The translations under genes and the position numbers were made by a program. The notes below the pieces were generated by a model. The model was given only the letters and a program-made list of their open reading frames with translations. It was not told where the DNA came from and did not search any database. From Pantoea latae (GTDB lineage: Bacteria > Pseudomonadota > Gammaproteobacteria > Enterobacterales > Enterobacteriaceae), in NCBI RefSeq assembly GCF_002077695.1, contig NZ_MWUE01000003.1, positions 62,001 to 126,000 of the forward strand: a stretch of 64,000 bases of DNA. Reading direction: 5' to 3'. This document shows, piece after piece, positions 9,562 through 18,531 of the stretch. Every line of letters starts with the position of its first letter. The first letter of the stretch is position 1.

Positions 9562-11109
9562 ATGAAATTCAGAAGGAGAACCGACCGGGCGACGTCGTTA
9601 AATCGCTCGCTGCCCCGAAGTATTGCCCTTGCCGGGCTGCTGCTGACCATTGCGGTCACCGGGCTGAACCTCTGGACCATGCGTGAAGCCTGGCGCGATA
9701 CCCTGATTCAGTCTGAACAGATGGCGGTGAATCTTTCGCTGTCGCAGGCGCGTCAGGCGGACGACACCATTTTGCAGACCGAGCTGTCGCTGCGCGAAGT
9801 ACAGCATCAGCTGCTGAGCCAGATGGCGACGGGCGTGAACGGCGCGGCGCTGAGCGACACTATGCAGGAGCTGGCGAGCCGACTGCCGCAGCTGCACGGG
9901 CTGTTCTACTACGACGGCACCGGCAAATGGATCGCCACCTCAGAGCGGCAGATCCCCAAAGGCATCAACAACGCCGATCGCGAATATTTTCACTTTCACC
10001 GCCAGAATCCGCGCGACAGCATCCATATCGGCCCGGTGATCCGCAGCCGCAGCACCGGCGAACTGGTGATCCCGGTGTCGCTGCGGGTCAATGACGCGGC
10101 GGGCGGCTTTAACGGTGTGCTGCTGGCCACCATTCGCGTCGACTATTTCCGCCACTACTACAGCTACTATGAGCTGGGCCCGCAGGATGTGCTGGTGCTG
10201 ATGCTGGCGGACAGCACGGTGCTCTATGCGCGGCCGATGCCGGACAGCTATATCGGCAAAAACCTCTCTTCCAGCCATCTGTTTCAGGCAATGCTGGCGA
10301 GTTCCGATAAGGGCAGCGGACAGTGGCGGGCGGCGCTGGACGGCCAGGCGCGCATCTTCGGCTTCGCGCGCTCCGAGCGCTATGGGCTGGTGGTGGCGGC
10401 GGGCTACGACAAACACACTCTGCTCAGAAACTGGATCAAGGGACAGGTTGAGGATGTGATGCTCGACCTGGCGCTGCTGCTGGGGATCGTGCTGCTGGGC
10501 GCCTACGTGCTAAGCCAGGCGCGACGCAGCCTGCGCTATCAGCAGGAGCTGACGCGGCTGCGCGATGAGCTGACGGCGGTTAACCTGTCGCTGGAAAACC
10601 TGGCGCACGCCGACGGCCTGACCGGCCTGGCGAACCGCCGCGAGTTCGATCTCTTCCTGCAGCAGAGCCTGCTCGACGCGGCGCAGCAGGGACAGCCGGT
10701 GTCGCTGATTCTGATGGATATCGACTACTTCAAGCGCTACAACGATACCTACGGCCACGTCGCGGGCGATGCCTGTCTGCAGGCGGTCGCCGCCGCGCTG
10801 AAAGGGCTGGCGCTGCGCGCCAGCGATAAAGTGGCGCGCTACGGCGGCGAGGAGTTCGCCATTATTCTGCCGGGCGCAACCGGCGCGGACGCGCTCAGCA
10901 TCGCCGGCGCGGCGGTGAAGGCGGTCAGCGCGCGCAATATTCCGCACAACTCCTCGTCGATTGCCGCACACGTGACGCTGAGCGCGGGCTGCGCCACCTT
11001 TCAGCCGGAAAGCGATCGTCCTGAACCCCAGGCGCTGATTGAGCAGGCCGACGAAGCGCTCTACCTGGCGAAACATGGCGGACGCAATCAGGCGAGGCGC
11101 AGCGCCTGA
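9562..11109 (+). CDS. Membrane-bound diguanylate cyclase with periplasmic sensor
   Basis: This is a 515-residue diguanylate cyclase. Residues about 18-40 form the first membrane helix, about 45-295 a periplasmic dCache-like sensor (IPKGINNADREYF and IRVDYF segments), about 300-320 the second helix, and about 345-510 the GGDEF domain. The active-site motif is GGEEF at 428-432. A RASD (RxxD) inhibitory site sits five residues before it at 419-422, so an active, product-inhibited enzyme is expected. A closer-spaced AAGAGG supports the ATG at 9562 over one 27 bp upstream. The stop lies 3 bp from the stop of the convergent GGDEF-EAL gene, so two c-di-GMP enzymes are paired tail to tail. Confidence 0.92.
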   Translation: MKFRRRTDRATSLNRSLPRSIALAGLLLTIAVTGLNLWTMREAWRDTLIQSEQMAVNLSLSQARQADDTILQTELSLREVQHQLLSQMATGVNGAALSDTMQELASRLPQLHGLFYYDGTGKWIATSERQIPKGINNADREYFHFHRQNPRDSIHIGPVIRSRSTGELVIPVSLRVNDAAGGFNGVLLATIRVDYFRHYYSYYELGPQDVLVLMLADSTVLYARPMPDSYIGKNLSSSHLFQAMLASSDKGSGQWRAALDGQARIFGFARSERYGLVVAAGYDKHTLLRNWIKGQVEDVMLDLALLLGIVLLGAYVLSQARRSLRYQQELTRLRDELTAVNLSLENLAHADGLTGLANRREFDLFLQQSLLDAAQQGQPVSLILMDIDYFKRYNDTYGHVAGDACLQAVAAALKGLALRASDKVARYGGEEFAIILPGATGADALSIAGAAVKAVSARNIPHNSSSIAAHVTLSAGCATFQPESDRPEPQALIEQADEALYLAKHGGRNQARRSA

Positions 11110-11112
11110 CCC

Positions 11113-13677
11113 TTATGACGCCGACACGGCGCCATACTGTGCGACAACCTGCGCCAGCGGCTGCGGTTTGCCGATGTAGTAGCCCTGCAGCCCGTCGCAC
11201 TCCAGCTGCTGCAGCTGCTCCATCTGACAGACGGTTTCCACCCCTTCCGCCGTCACGCTCAGAGAGTAGGCTTTGCCCAGCCCGACCATGTTCTCGACAA
11301 TCTGCCGCGCCTGCGAGGAGTCGCTGAGCGGGAAGATAAAGGATTTATCGATTTTAATGCCTTCGAACGGGAAGGTGCGCAGGTAGTTCAGCGAGGCGTA
11401 GCCGGTACCAAAGTCGTCGATTAAAAACTTCACCCCCAGCGCCTTGATCGCCAGCATTACCTCCAGCGTGGTGTCGGGATCCTGCAGCATGGCGTTTTCC
11501 GTTACTTCGATCTCCAGCCGGCTGCTGGGCAGCCCGCTCGCCTCCAGCGCGGCGAGAATACGCTTCGGCAGGCCTTTGTCGCTGAACTCCACGGCGGAAA
11601 GGTTGACCGACACCGCCATGCCCGGCAGCTCGCGGCGCGCGTCTGCGCAGGCGCGCAGCAGCACCCAGTCGCTGAGCGCGCCGATCAGGCCGGTCTCTTC
11701 CGCCAGCGGAATAAACTGATCGGGCATCAGAATGCCGTGCTGCCTGTGGTGCCAGCGCACCAGCGCCTCAAAGGCGGTGACGCGGGCGGCGCGCACGTCA
11801 TAGCGCGGCTGCCAGGCGAGCCTGAGCTGGTCGGTCTGGATCGCCTCGCGCAGTTCGCGCTCCATCTCGCGCCGCTGGACAATTTTTTCCCCCATGTCGC
11901 GCTGGTAGAACACCCAGTTATTACGCCCGCTGTTTTTCGCCTTATACAGGGCGATATCCGCATAGCGCAGCAGGTCGCCGGGGTTGTCGGCATCCTGCGG
12001 CGCCAGCGCCACGCCGAGGCTGGCGCCGATAAACACCTCGCCGCCGCCTGCGGCGAACGGCAGATTGATGGCGGCGATAATGCGCGCGCAGAGATCCTCC
12101 ACCGCCTCGCGGTCAGCACTATCGAACAGGATCATCACAAACTCGTCGCCGCCGAGCCGGGCGGTCATGCCCGCGTCGTTGAGGCAGGCGTTGAAGCGCG
12201 TCGAGGCCTCATGCAGCACGCTGTCGCCGGCGGCGTGGCCGTAGAGATCGTTAACCGGCTTAAACTTATCCAGGTCGATCATAATCACCGCCAGCGGACG
12301 GTCGCCGTTGAGCTTGCCCGCCAGGCAGGCGTTCATCTGCGCGCGGTTCGGCAGGCCGGTCAGCTCATCGAACTGCGAGAGGTAGCGCACCCGCGCTTCC
12401 GCCTCGACCTCCAGCGTCACGTCGGTGGCGGTGCCGCGATAGCCCTTCTGGCCGCGCGCCAGCGTTACCGGCCGCAGCGTCAGGTTGCAGTAGCGGATAT
12501 GCTGCTGCGCGGAGCGGTAACGGCAGCGGGAAAGGGTCAGCGGCTCGCCCGGCTCCTCCCGCTGGCGCAGCCGCTGCAGCAGATCGGCGTCGTCCAGCAG
12601 AAAGGCGCTCAGCGGCTGCTGCAGCCAGTCCTGGCTGTGATAGCCGGTCACTACCGGAAAGCGCGCCGAGATCCAGCTAAAGCGCAGCTCGGCGTCCGCC
12701 TCCCAGATCCAGTCGGTGGCGCTCTCTGCTACGTCGCGAAAGCGCTGCTCGCTGGCGCTAAGCGCCTGGCGGCTCTGCTCCAGCAAAAAGGTGCTGACGT
12801 CGCTGTGTCGCGCCTTACGCAGCGCGTTGCGCATCAGCATGGTGGCGGTAAAAAAGGTGGCGCCCATCAGCAGGATCAGCAGCGGCAGCAGCCAGGTGAG
12901 CAGCGCGCCGCCGGGATTGTCGCTCTGCCATCGCAGCGAGACGACGCCGCCCAGCGCCGCCACGCCGTAGCGATCGGCACTGCGCGTCGCGTCGGCGAGC
13001 GGCGCGGCGTAGCGCAGCTTTTTAATCCCGTATTCTGCGCCCGCGCTCTCGAGCTTTGCCGGCGTCAGGCGATCGACAAAGATCATCAGCGACGGCGCGC
13101 CGCCGGTCTGCTCGACGCTGTGATCGCCGCCGGTGGTGATCCAGGCGGCGCCGACCAGCGCAACCTCATCGCCGACGCGCACAAAGCGGGAGAGCGACTT
13201 GCCCTCGTTCTGCTGCAGCTCTTGTTTCAGGGCATTAAGCGGATCCTGGCCCAGCCAGGCCTGAAACGCACGCAGCTGCAGCGCCCCGTTCAGCACGCTG
13301 TAGCGGGTGCGGCCATCCGGCGCGATAACGAAGACGCCCTCATAGCCGAAGGTCTTAAACATCGACTCGCCGAGGTTTTGGTTGCGCCAGGCCCAGTCAA
13401 GATTGAGCGTGCGATGCAGATTCTCATAGGCTTCGCCCCATTCGGCGTTGTCGCTCAGGTGAAAGCGCATGCTCTCTTCGCGGCTGGCGAACGCCTTTTC
13501 CAGCAGCATGCCGCTGCGCGCGTCCGCTTTAGCATTGAGATCGTCCGCGACGTAGAGTAGCGCGCTCAGGGCGGCAAAAAACGACAGCGCGAGCAGCGCC
13601 AGCATAATCATCATCGGTTTTCTGACCAGGCCGCGCGCGCGTCCGTCAGAAGAGGGGGGAAAAGCGTAAGAAGTCAT
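11113..13677 (-). CDS. CHASE4-like/PAS/GGDEF/EAL c-di-GMP protein
   Basis: This 854-residue membrane protein has a helix near residues 20-45, a periplasmic CHASE4-like sensor to about 265, a second helix near 265-290, a PAS domain near 310-425, a GGDEF domain near 435-590 (RLGGDEFVMI intact, but no RxxD inhibitory site) and an EAL domain near 605-850. The phosphodiesterase residues are present: EALVRW, SVNLSAVEF, EVTEN, DDFGTGYASL, IKIDKSFI and TAEGVET. The protein could therefore make c-di-GMP, degrade it, or use the GGDEF domain as a GTP-sensing module. It lies between a diguanylate cyclase and fliD, and a perfect sigma-28 -10 element lies just upstream. Confidence 0.92.
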   Translation of the reverse strand: MTSYAFPPSSDGRARGLVRKPMMIMLALLALSFFAALSALLYVADDLNAKADARSGMLLEKAFASREESMRFHLSDNAEWGEAYENLHRTLNLDWAWRNQNLGESMFKTFGYEGVFVIAPDGRTRYSVLNGALQLRAFQAWLGQDPLNALKQELQQNEGKSLSRFVRVGDEVALVGAAWITTGGDHSVEQTGGAPSLMIFVDRLTPAKLESAGAEYGIKKLRYAAPLADATRSADRYGVAALGGVVSLRWQSDNPGGALLTWLLPLLILLMGATFFTATMLMRNALRKARHSDVSTFLLEQSRQALSASEQRFRDVAESATDWIWEADAELRFSWISARFPVVTGYHSQDWLQQPLSAFLLDDADLLQRLRQREEPGEPLTLSRCRYRSAQQHIRYCNLTLRPVTLARGQKGYRGTATDVTLEVEAEARVRYLSQFDELTGLPNRAQMNACLAGKLNGDRPLAVIMIDLDKFKPVNDLYGHAAGDSVLHEASTRFNACLNDAGMTARLGGDEFVMILFDSADREAVEDLCARIIAAINLPFAAGGGEVFIGASLGVALAPQDADNPGDLLRYADIALYKAKNSGRNNWVFYQRDMGEKIVQRREMERELREAIQTDQLRLAWQPRYDVRAARVTAFEALVRWHHRQHGILMPDQFIPLAEETGLIGALSDWVLLRACADARRELPGMAVSVNLSAVEFSDKGLPKRILAALEASGLPSSRLEIEVTENAMLQDPDTTLEVMLAIKALGVKFLIDDFGTGYASLNYLRTFPFEGIKIDKSFIFPLSDSSQARQIVENMVGLGKAYSLSVTAEGVETVCQMEQLQQLECDGLQGYYIGKPQPLAQVVAQYGAVSAS

Positions 13678-13722
13678 CTCGTGTCGCCGCGCCTGAAAGT
13701 GTATCCAGAATACATCTCCTGT

Positions 13723-13730
13723 TTATCGGC
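13723..13730 (-). promoter_or_regulatory. Candidate sigma-28 -10 element upstream of GGDEF-EAL gene
   Basis: On the minus strand GCCGATAA, the consensus flagellar (FliA) -10 element, lies 46 bp before the start codon. The expected -35 region 11 bp further up does not resemble TAAAGTTT, so this is a weak promoter call. It gains some weight from the two stronger sigma-28-type promoters 1.5 kb away. Confidence 0.3.
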
Positions 13731-13780
13731 AGCGGAACGGTGGGACTACAGAGGAGAGAAGGGGAATTGTGACATTAAAT

Positions 13781-13805
13781 GCGTCCGGCGGCGCCGGCCG
13801 GACGC
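13781..13805 (-). terminator. Terminator hairpin after fliD
   Basis: GCGTCCGGC (13781-13789) pairs with GCCGGACGC (13797-13805) around a 7-nt loop, 10 bp past the fliD stop. On the minus strand the stem is followed by ATTTAAT, a modest T-rich tract. Its position supports fliD as a single-gene transcript. Confidence 0.65.
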
Positions 13806-13814
13806 GCAAGCAAC

Positions 13815-15224
13815 TTATTTGTCGCTTTTCGTCATGTTGTCGAACTGCTGGGTCAGATAAGAGCTGGTGTTGTTCAGCTTGCTCATCATCATATCCAGGC
13901 TGGTGAACTGGGTTTTATAACGCGCGATCGTGGCGTCGATATTTTTGCTCGCCCGGTTGTACTGATCGGTGAGCTGGTTGAGCTTTTTGCTGATGCTGTC
14001 GGTAGCGCTCTGCAATGCCCCTTTGCTGTTGAGGATGGCGCCCAGGCTGTTCGCCATGCCGGTGGCGACGCCGCTCTTTTTACCGTCGCCGACGAAAATA
14101 TCGCGGATCGCCTCTGGCTTCACCGACAGCGCGCTGGTCAGCTTATCGCCGTCCAGCTTGAGTTTGCCGCTGGTGGGATCGCTGGTAATGCCCGCCTGCG
14201 TCAGGGTTTTGTAAATCGCCGATCCTGAACCGTTGGCGAGAATGCCCTTCAGCTGCGTCTGAATAATGCGCAGGGTGCCGTCGCCCAGCAGCGCGCCGTT
14301 TTTGGTGTCTTGATCTTTGCCCGCATCGACCGGCGTGTATTTGGTCAGGCTCGCCATCGTATCCTGCAGCGAATTGTAGGCGTTGACCCAGTCGCTGATG
14401 GCGGTTTTGGCTTTGCTGCTGTCGCTGACGACGCTCAGGGTCTGGTTGCCGCTGGTAACGTCGTTGAGCTTGAGAGTGATCCCCTCCACCGCGTCGCTGA
14501 TAACGTTGCTGCTGCTTTCGATATTGACGTTATTGATGGTCAGGCTGGCGTTCTGCGCCGCCACGTTCTGCGTCAGACCGCTGGCGCTGGCCGCCGCATC
14601 GAAACCGATAAAGGCCTGCAGCGTATCGTCGCCTTCGACGCTGATCCCCTTCACGGCGTGGCCGGTTCCGGTCTGCGTGGCGGTCAGCGACAGGCGATAG
14701 CTGGCGTCCGACACGCGAATAATGCTGGCGCTGACCCCGGCGTTGGCCTTGTTGATGCTGTCGCGCAGCGCGGTCAGCGAGGTTTGATCCTGCGTCAGCT
14801 CGATGCGCGTCTCTTTTCCCTCTTCCGACAGGATCTTCAGCGTGCGGCTGGCCGCCGCGCCGCCCACCGGCGATTTCACATCCTGCTGCGCCGCGCTGGT
14901 CAGGGTTTGCGCCTGCGCCAGTCGGGTCACGCTGATGCTGTATTTACCCGCCACGGCGCCGCCGCTGGAGTCGGCGCTAAAGGCAGAGGTGGTGCTGGAG
15001 GTGGTGGTTTGGGTGTAGAGGCCCGCTTCCTGCAGTTTCGCGTTGGCGGTCTGGAAACCCTGCACGGCGGTCTTCAGGGTGCCGTAGGCGGAGAGTTTGG
15101 CGGTTGCGGCGGTCTGCTGCTTCGAGACCGGTGCCAGAACCTGTTTTTCCGCCGTGGTGAGGCTGTCCAGAATGTCGCTCAGCTTGAGCCCGGAACCAAT
15201 GCCTAATGTAGAAACGCCTGCCAT
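13815..15224 (-). CDS. fliD: Flagellar filament cap protein FliD
   Basis: This 469-residue protein is FliD (HAP2), which caps the flagellar filament and helps flagellin polymerise outside the cell. It has the conserved N-terminal hook-associated region (MAGVSTLGIGSGLKLSDILD), a variable middle, and the C-terminal coiled region (about 400-465), matching the usual length of about 468. The start has an excellent ribosome site (AAGGAGGGG). A sigma-28 promoter lies directly upstream. Unlike the usual fliDST order there is no fliS, fliT or fliC here: a hairpin follows 10 bp after the stop. It may be a relocated sole copy or a second cap gene; the window alone cannot decide. Confidence 0.93.
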   Translation of the reverse strand: MAGVSTLGIGSGLKLSDILDSLTTAEKQVLAPVSKQQTAATAKLSAYGTLKTAVQGFQTANAKLQEAGLYTQTTTSSTTSAFSADSSGGAVAGKYSISVTRLAQAQTLTSAAQQDVKSPVGGAAASRTLKILSEEGKETRIELTQDQTSLTALRDSINKANAGVSASIIRVSDASYRLSLTATQTGTGHAVKGISVEGDDTLQAFIGFDAAASASGLTQNVAAQNASLTINNVNIESSSNVISDAVEGITLKLNDVTSGNQTLSVVSDSSKAKTAISDWVNAYNSLQDTMASLTKYTPVDAGKDQDTKNGALLGDGTLRIIQTQLKGILANGSGSAIYKTLTQAGITSDPTSGKLKLDGDKLTSALSVKPEAIRDIFVGDGKKSGVATGMANSLGAILNSKGALQSATDSISKKLNQLTDQYNRASKNIDATIARYKTQFTSLDMMMSKLNNTSSYLTQQFDNMTKSDK

Positions 15225-15258
15225 ATCCCCTCCTTTTGGTAATAGTCGCTAACATCCG

Positions 15259-15285
15259 TTATCGGCAGCCTTACTTTAACCTTAA
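15259..15285 (-). promoter_or_regulatory. Sigma-28 (FliA) promoter of fliD
   Basis: On the minus strand TTAAGGTT (6 of 8 to the TAAAGTTT -35) is followed after exactly 11 bp by GCCGATAA, a perfect -10. The -10 ends about 35 bp before the fliD start. The known late-class control of fliD in enterobacteria fits. Confidence 0.8.
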
Positions 15286-15349
15286 ATAATTTTATTAATT
15301 TTCTTACGCAATCCTTACAAAAAGTCGGCGGGAAGGGGCGAATTAGCAT

Positions 15350-15376
15350 TAATTAAAGGCGCGGGGCTGCCGATGA
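15350..15376 (+). promoter_or_regulatory. Candidate sigma-28 promoter of the chemoreceptor gene
   Basis: TAATTAAA at 15350-15357 and GCCGATGA at 15369-15376 are separated by 11 bp. The -10 matches GCCGATAA at 7 of 8 positions, while the -35 is poor. It lies 62 bp before the chemoreceptor start. Chemoreceptor genes are commonly FliA-dependent. Confidence 0.5.
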
Positions 15377-15438
15377 TCAGGGGGCTAAACCCTCCCTGAA
15401 CGCATAAGGGCTGGGACGCTTACCTTATGGAGAACAGG

Positions 15439-17094
15439 ATGAACATCACCCAACGCCTGCTGTTGGCATTTACGCTGCTGTTTGGCGCGATTATTTTACA
15501 GGCGGTACTGGCTATCTCGCTGCTGTCGGGTTTTCAGGACCGCTTCGAGTATGTGCAGGCCAACGCCATCCCCTCGATTAAAGACCTGGGGAAAATGATT
15601 GACGAGAGTAACCAGCTGGCGCTGACGCTTTACAAGCATCAGAGCCAGACCGAAGACGCGAAATTTACCGATGTAGAAAAAGAGATTGCGGGCGGACTGG
15701 CGCAGATTAAGTCGCAGATCGACTACTACATGGCTCACGACATCTCGAATGATGAAGACAAGCGTCTGACCACGATCGCCTATGAGAACCTGCGCGCCAT
15801 TAACGATCGCCTGCCAGCCTTCCTCGCCGCCTCACATGCGCATCAGGACACGCTCTCGCTGGGGCTGATTGAGGGCAGCGAAGGGGTCGGCGCGGCGATC
15901 CGTCAGCTGATTGCGGATTATCAGAAGCAGTTGACGCTGAATATCGACATCAGCAACCAGCTACGCGACACCAACCGCAGCCTGTTTACCACCGTGCTGT
16001 GGGCGACCATCGGCGGCGTCGTCGTCACCGTGCTGCTGTTCGGCCTGTTCTCCGCCTTCACCATCCTGCGTATTCGCCGCAGCCTGTCGGCGATGGGCGG
16101 CGTGATGGCGCAGGCGAGTGAACATCTCGACCTGACGCTGAGCGCCGACGAGAGCCGTCGCGACGAAATCGGCAATATGGCACGCGCCTTTAACCATCTG
16201 ATGCAGCGCGTCGCCTCGGCGCTCGCCTCCGTCAGCCAGGCGTCGCAGTCGGTCAGCAGCGCATCGGTGCAGATCACGGCGGGCAATGAGGATCTCTCTT
16301 CACGTACCGAGCAGCAGGCGGCGTCGCTGGAGCAGACGGCGGCCAGCATGACCGAGCTGAGCGAAACCGTGCGTCAGACGGCGGACAACACGCGTCAGGC
16401 GAGCCAGCTGGCGGCCAACGCCAGCAGCCTGTCGGAGAAGAGCGGCGAATCGCTCACCACCATGCTGGCGACGATGGACAACATTCGCGGCAGCTCGCGC
16501 AAGGTGAATGATATCGTCTCGCTGATTGAGGGCATCGCCTTCCAGACCAATATTCTGGCGCTGAACGCGGCGGTCGAAGCGGCGCGCGCCGGCGAGCACG
16601 GCAAAGGCTTCGCGGTGGTGGCGGGCGAGGTGAGAAACCTCTCCCAGCGCTCTACCGCCGCCGCGCATGAGATTAAGGCGCTGATTGAGGCTTCTCATCA
16701 GCTGACGGAGGCGGGCGCCGCGCAGGCGAGCGACGTGGGCCGCAACATGGACGTAATGAAGGATGCGATTCGTCAGGTGAGCGATCTGGTGGGCGAGATT
16801 GCCGCGGCGGCGGTTGAGCAGAGCCAGGGCATCTCACAGGTGCATCAGGCGGTGAACCAGATGGATGACGTCACGCAGCAGAACGCTGCGCTGGTGGAAG
16901 AGGCCTCGGCGGCGGCGCAGTCGCTGCAGGAGCAGGCCAGCGCGCTGACTGAACTGGTCGGCAAGTTCCGCGTCGGCAGCGATCGTCCGCTGCCGCGCGC
17001 GGTGGCGCCGGTGGCCGCTCAGCAGCTGCGCAAGGCGCCGTCCGCGCCGCAGCGCGTTGCGGTGATCAACGACGCCGAGTGGCAGAGCTTTTAA
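15439..17094 (+). CDS. Methyl-accepting chemotaxis protein
   Basis: This 551-residue transmembrane chemoreceptor has a first helix near residues 8-30, a four-helix-bundle periplasmic sensor (about 33-188), a second helix near 190-212, a HAMP domain near 213-265 and a long signalling domain. The hairpin tip ([20 protein letters not shown], then [21 protein letters not shown]) is intact. The C-terminus ends EWQSF, matching the xWxxF form of the CheR/CheB-tethering pentapeptide (NWETF in Tsr). A GGAG ribosome site supports the ATG at 15439; another ATG 12 bp earlier lacks one. The gene is divergent from fliD and convergent with a periplasmic sugar-binding protein, a possible ligand-presenting partner (inference). 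Confidence 0.93.
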   Translation: MNITQRLLLAFTLLFGAIILQAVLAISLLSGFQDRFEYVQANAIPSIKDLGKMIDESNQLALTLYKHQSQTEDAKFTDVEKEIAGGLAQIKSQIDYYMAHDISNDEDKRLTTIAYENLRAINDRLPAFLAASHAHQDTLSLGLIEGSEGVGAAIRQLIADYQKQLTLNIDISNQLRDTNRSLFTTVLWATIGGVVVTVLLFGLFSAFTILRIRRSLSAMGGVMAQASEHLDLTLSADESRRDEIGNMARAFNHLMQRVASALASVSQASQSVSSASVQITAGNEDLSSRTEQQAASLEQTAASMTELSETVRQTADNTRQASQLAANASSLSEKSGESLTTMLATMDNIRGSSRKVNDIVSLIEGIAFQTNILALNAAVEAARAGEHGKGFAVVAGEVRNLSQRSTAAAHEIKALIEASHQLTEAGAAQASDVGRNMDVMKDAIRQVSDLVGEIAAAAVEQSQGISQVHQAVNQMDDVTQQNAALVEEASAAAQSLQEQASALTELVGKFRVGSDRPLPRAVAPVAAQQLRKAPSAPQRVAVINDAEWQSF

Positions 17095-17130
17095 CGCACG
17101 GCATTAACCGGCTGGTGGTCGGTGTTGTGG

Positions 17131-17158
17131 GACCCGGAAACCGCGTGGTTTCCGGGTC
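17131..17158. terminator. Bidirectional hairpin between chemoreceptor and binding protein genes
   Basis: GACCCGGAAACC (17131-17142) and GGTTTCCGGGTC (17147-17158) form a perfect 12-bp stem with a GCGT loop. It sits between two convergent stop codons (17094 and 17162). No long T-run follows on either strand, but the stem strength and position favour a shared terminator. Confidence 0.7.
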
Positions 17159-17161
17159 TCC

Positions 17162-18076
17162 TTACTGGCTCTTCTCAACGTATTTCTGCATATTATCCCG
17201 CGTCACCAGCTCAAAGGGGATCCAGACGTGGGGATCCACTTTCTCGCCTTTTATCAGCTTTTGCGCCACTTCAACAGAGGCTTTGCCCTGGCCCACCGCG
17301 TCCTGAAATACCGTCACCTGTATTTTGTTCTGCGCCAGCGCCTTAAGGCCGTCCGGCGTGGCGTCGATGCCGCCCACGAGGATTTTCTTGTTGCTTTTAG
17401 CCAGCGCCATCGCGGCGCCAATCGCCATTTCATCATTGTTGGCCGCCACGATATCGATCGCCTCACCGTTGCCGAGCCAGTTCAGCATCAGATCCATGCC
17501 TTCGTTGCGCGCATAGTTCGCCGGCTGCTTCTGCACCACCTTCATGCCGGGATACTTCGCCACCACCTGCTCGACATCTTTGGTGCGCTGCAGCGCCCCG
17601 GCGTCGGTCAGGTTGCCGATCATGATCGCCACGTTGCCTTTGTAATTGGCCATTTTCGCCAGCGCCTCCATCTGCAAAGTGCCCGATTCCCGCTCGTCGG
17701 AGCCGACAAACACCACGCCGTCCGGCAGGGTTTTATCGCCCGGCGTGCGGTTGACATAGACCAGCGGGATTTTCGCCTGCTGCGCCAGCTTAGTGAGCTG
17801 CGGCGTGCTGGCGGAATCCACCGGGTCGACAATAATCGCGTCGACGCCAGCGCCGATAAAGCCCTGCAGCTGATCGGTTTGTCGACCGACATCGCCGCGC
17901 GCGTCCTCGAACTGCACCTCCAGCCCGCGCGCTTTAGCTTCTTTATCAATGGACTGGCGAATGATGGTCAAAAAATTCTGATCAAAGTAGGCCATTGAAA
18001 CGCCGATTTTTTCCGCCAGCGCTGAGGCGGAGCCGGAGAGCAGCAGGAGCAACAGAACGGATTGAGAAATCTTCAT
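17162..18076 (-). CDS. Periplasmic sugar-binding protein (RbsB-like)
   Basis: This 304-residue protein has a signal peptide (residues 1-21, cleavage after ASALA) and a type I periplasmic binding fold typical of the ribose/xylose/galactose ABC binding proteins: [29 protein letters not shown] and VGGIDATPDG. A GGAG ribosome site precedes the ATG. No ATPase or permease gene is adjacent, so it is an orphan binding protein. It may serve a transporter encoded elsewhere or hand ligand to a chemoreceptor such as the convergent one. An inverted repeat lies about 40 bp upstream and could be a LacI-type operator. Confidence 0.88.
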   Translation of the reverse strand: MKISQSVLLLLLLSGSASALAEKIGVSMAYFDQNFLTIIRQSIDKEAKARGLEVQFEDARGDVGRQTDQLQGFIGAGVDAIIVDPVDSASTPQLTKLAQQAKIPLVYVNRTPGDKTLPDGVVFVGSDERESGTLQMEALAKMANYKGNVAIMIGNLTDAGALQRTKDVEQVVAKYPGMKVVQKQPANYARNEGMDLMLNWLGNGEAIDIVAANNDEMAIGAAMALAKSNKKILVGGIDATPDGLKALAQNKIQVTVFQDAVGQGKASVEVAQKLIKGEKVDPHVWIPFELVTRDNMQKYVEKSQ

Positions 18077-18531
18077 TGCGAACTCCAGAGAAAGGGTACA
18101 AATCAGAATGTATGTTTCACTAAAACCAAAGACGGTTTAAGTGATTCATTTGCAGCCTACGAGGCGAGTCAGGCGTTGACAATCAGCACGCTCAGGATTT
18201 GCTGTTAAGCGCACAGTTTGCGTGAATAGCCTGTCAGGCGGCAGGACCAGCGCAGAAATGGAGCAGGGCATTAATCAGGCGCGCGCCTGTCGAGGCGCGT
18301 GGAGATCAATCGGCATTGGAATTGATCTATCTCACCATACAACACGAATAACCGGTGGCGTTATTATTATCATCCTGCTGCCCTTAATCTGATTAATTGA
18401 AAAAAGCCTTCACTATTTTTATTTAAGCAGCCACACTCTTGACTCACTAAAAAGCAGCACATTATTTCTCAGGAATAACTTATCCACTTATTTAATTACG
18501 TTAGCAAAGATTGGTATATGTGAGAAACGAA
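18077..18531. other. Divergent intergenic region, binding protein / flippase
   Basis: This 455-bp region separates the leftward sugar-binding protein from the rightward flippase. It contains the operator-like inverted repeat at 18118-18143 and a short hairpin, CGCGCCT/AGGCGCG (18282-18299), without a T-run. From about 18340 to 18531 base composition drops to clearly AT-rich, continuing into the flippase gene. No supported open frame was found. Confidence 0.5.
18118..18143. promoter_or_regulatory. Operator-like inverted repeat upstream of sugar-binding protein
   Basis: CACTAAAACC (18118-18127) and GGTTTAAGTG (18134-18143) are inverted repeats with one mismatch and a 6-bp spacer. They are placed 42-67 bp upstream of the binding-protein start. 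Geometry and position suit a LacI/GalR-type regulator, none of which is encoded next to it. Confidence 0.45.

Noticed and set aside
11737..13560. 607-codon plus-strand frame opposite the GGDEF-EAL gene
   Set aside because: Low-complexity Arg/Ala/Gln/Val-rich translation with no family resemblance, lying wholly on the opposite strand of a multi-domain gene with all its motifs.
18282..18299. Hairpin CGCGCCT/AGGCGCG as a terminator
   Set aside because: No gene ends near it and no T-run follows; kept only as a note in the intergenic entry.
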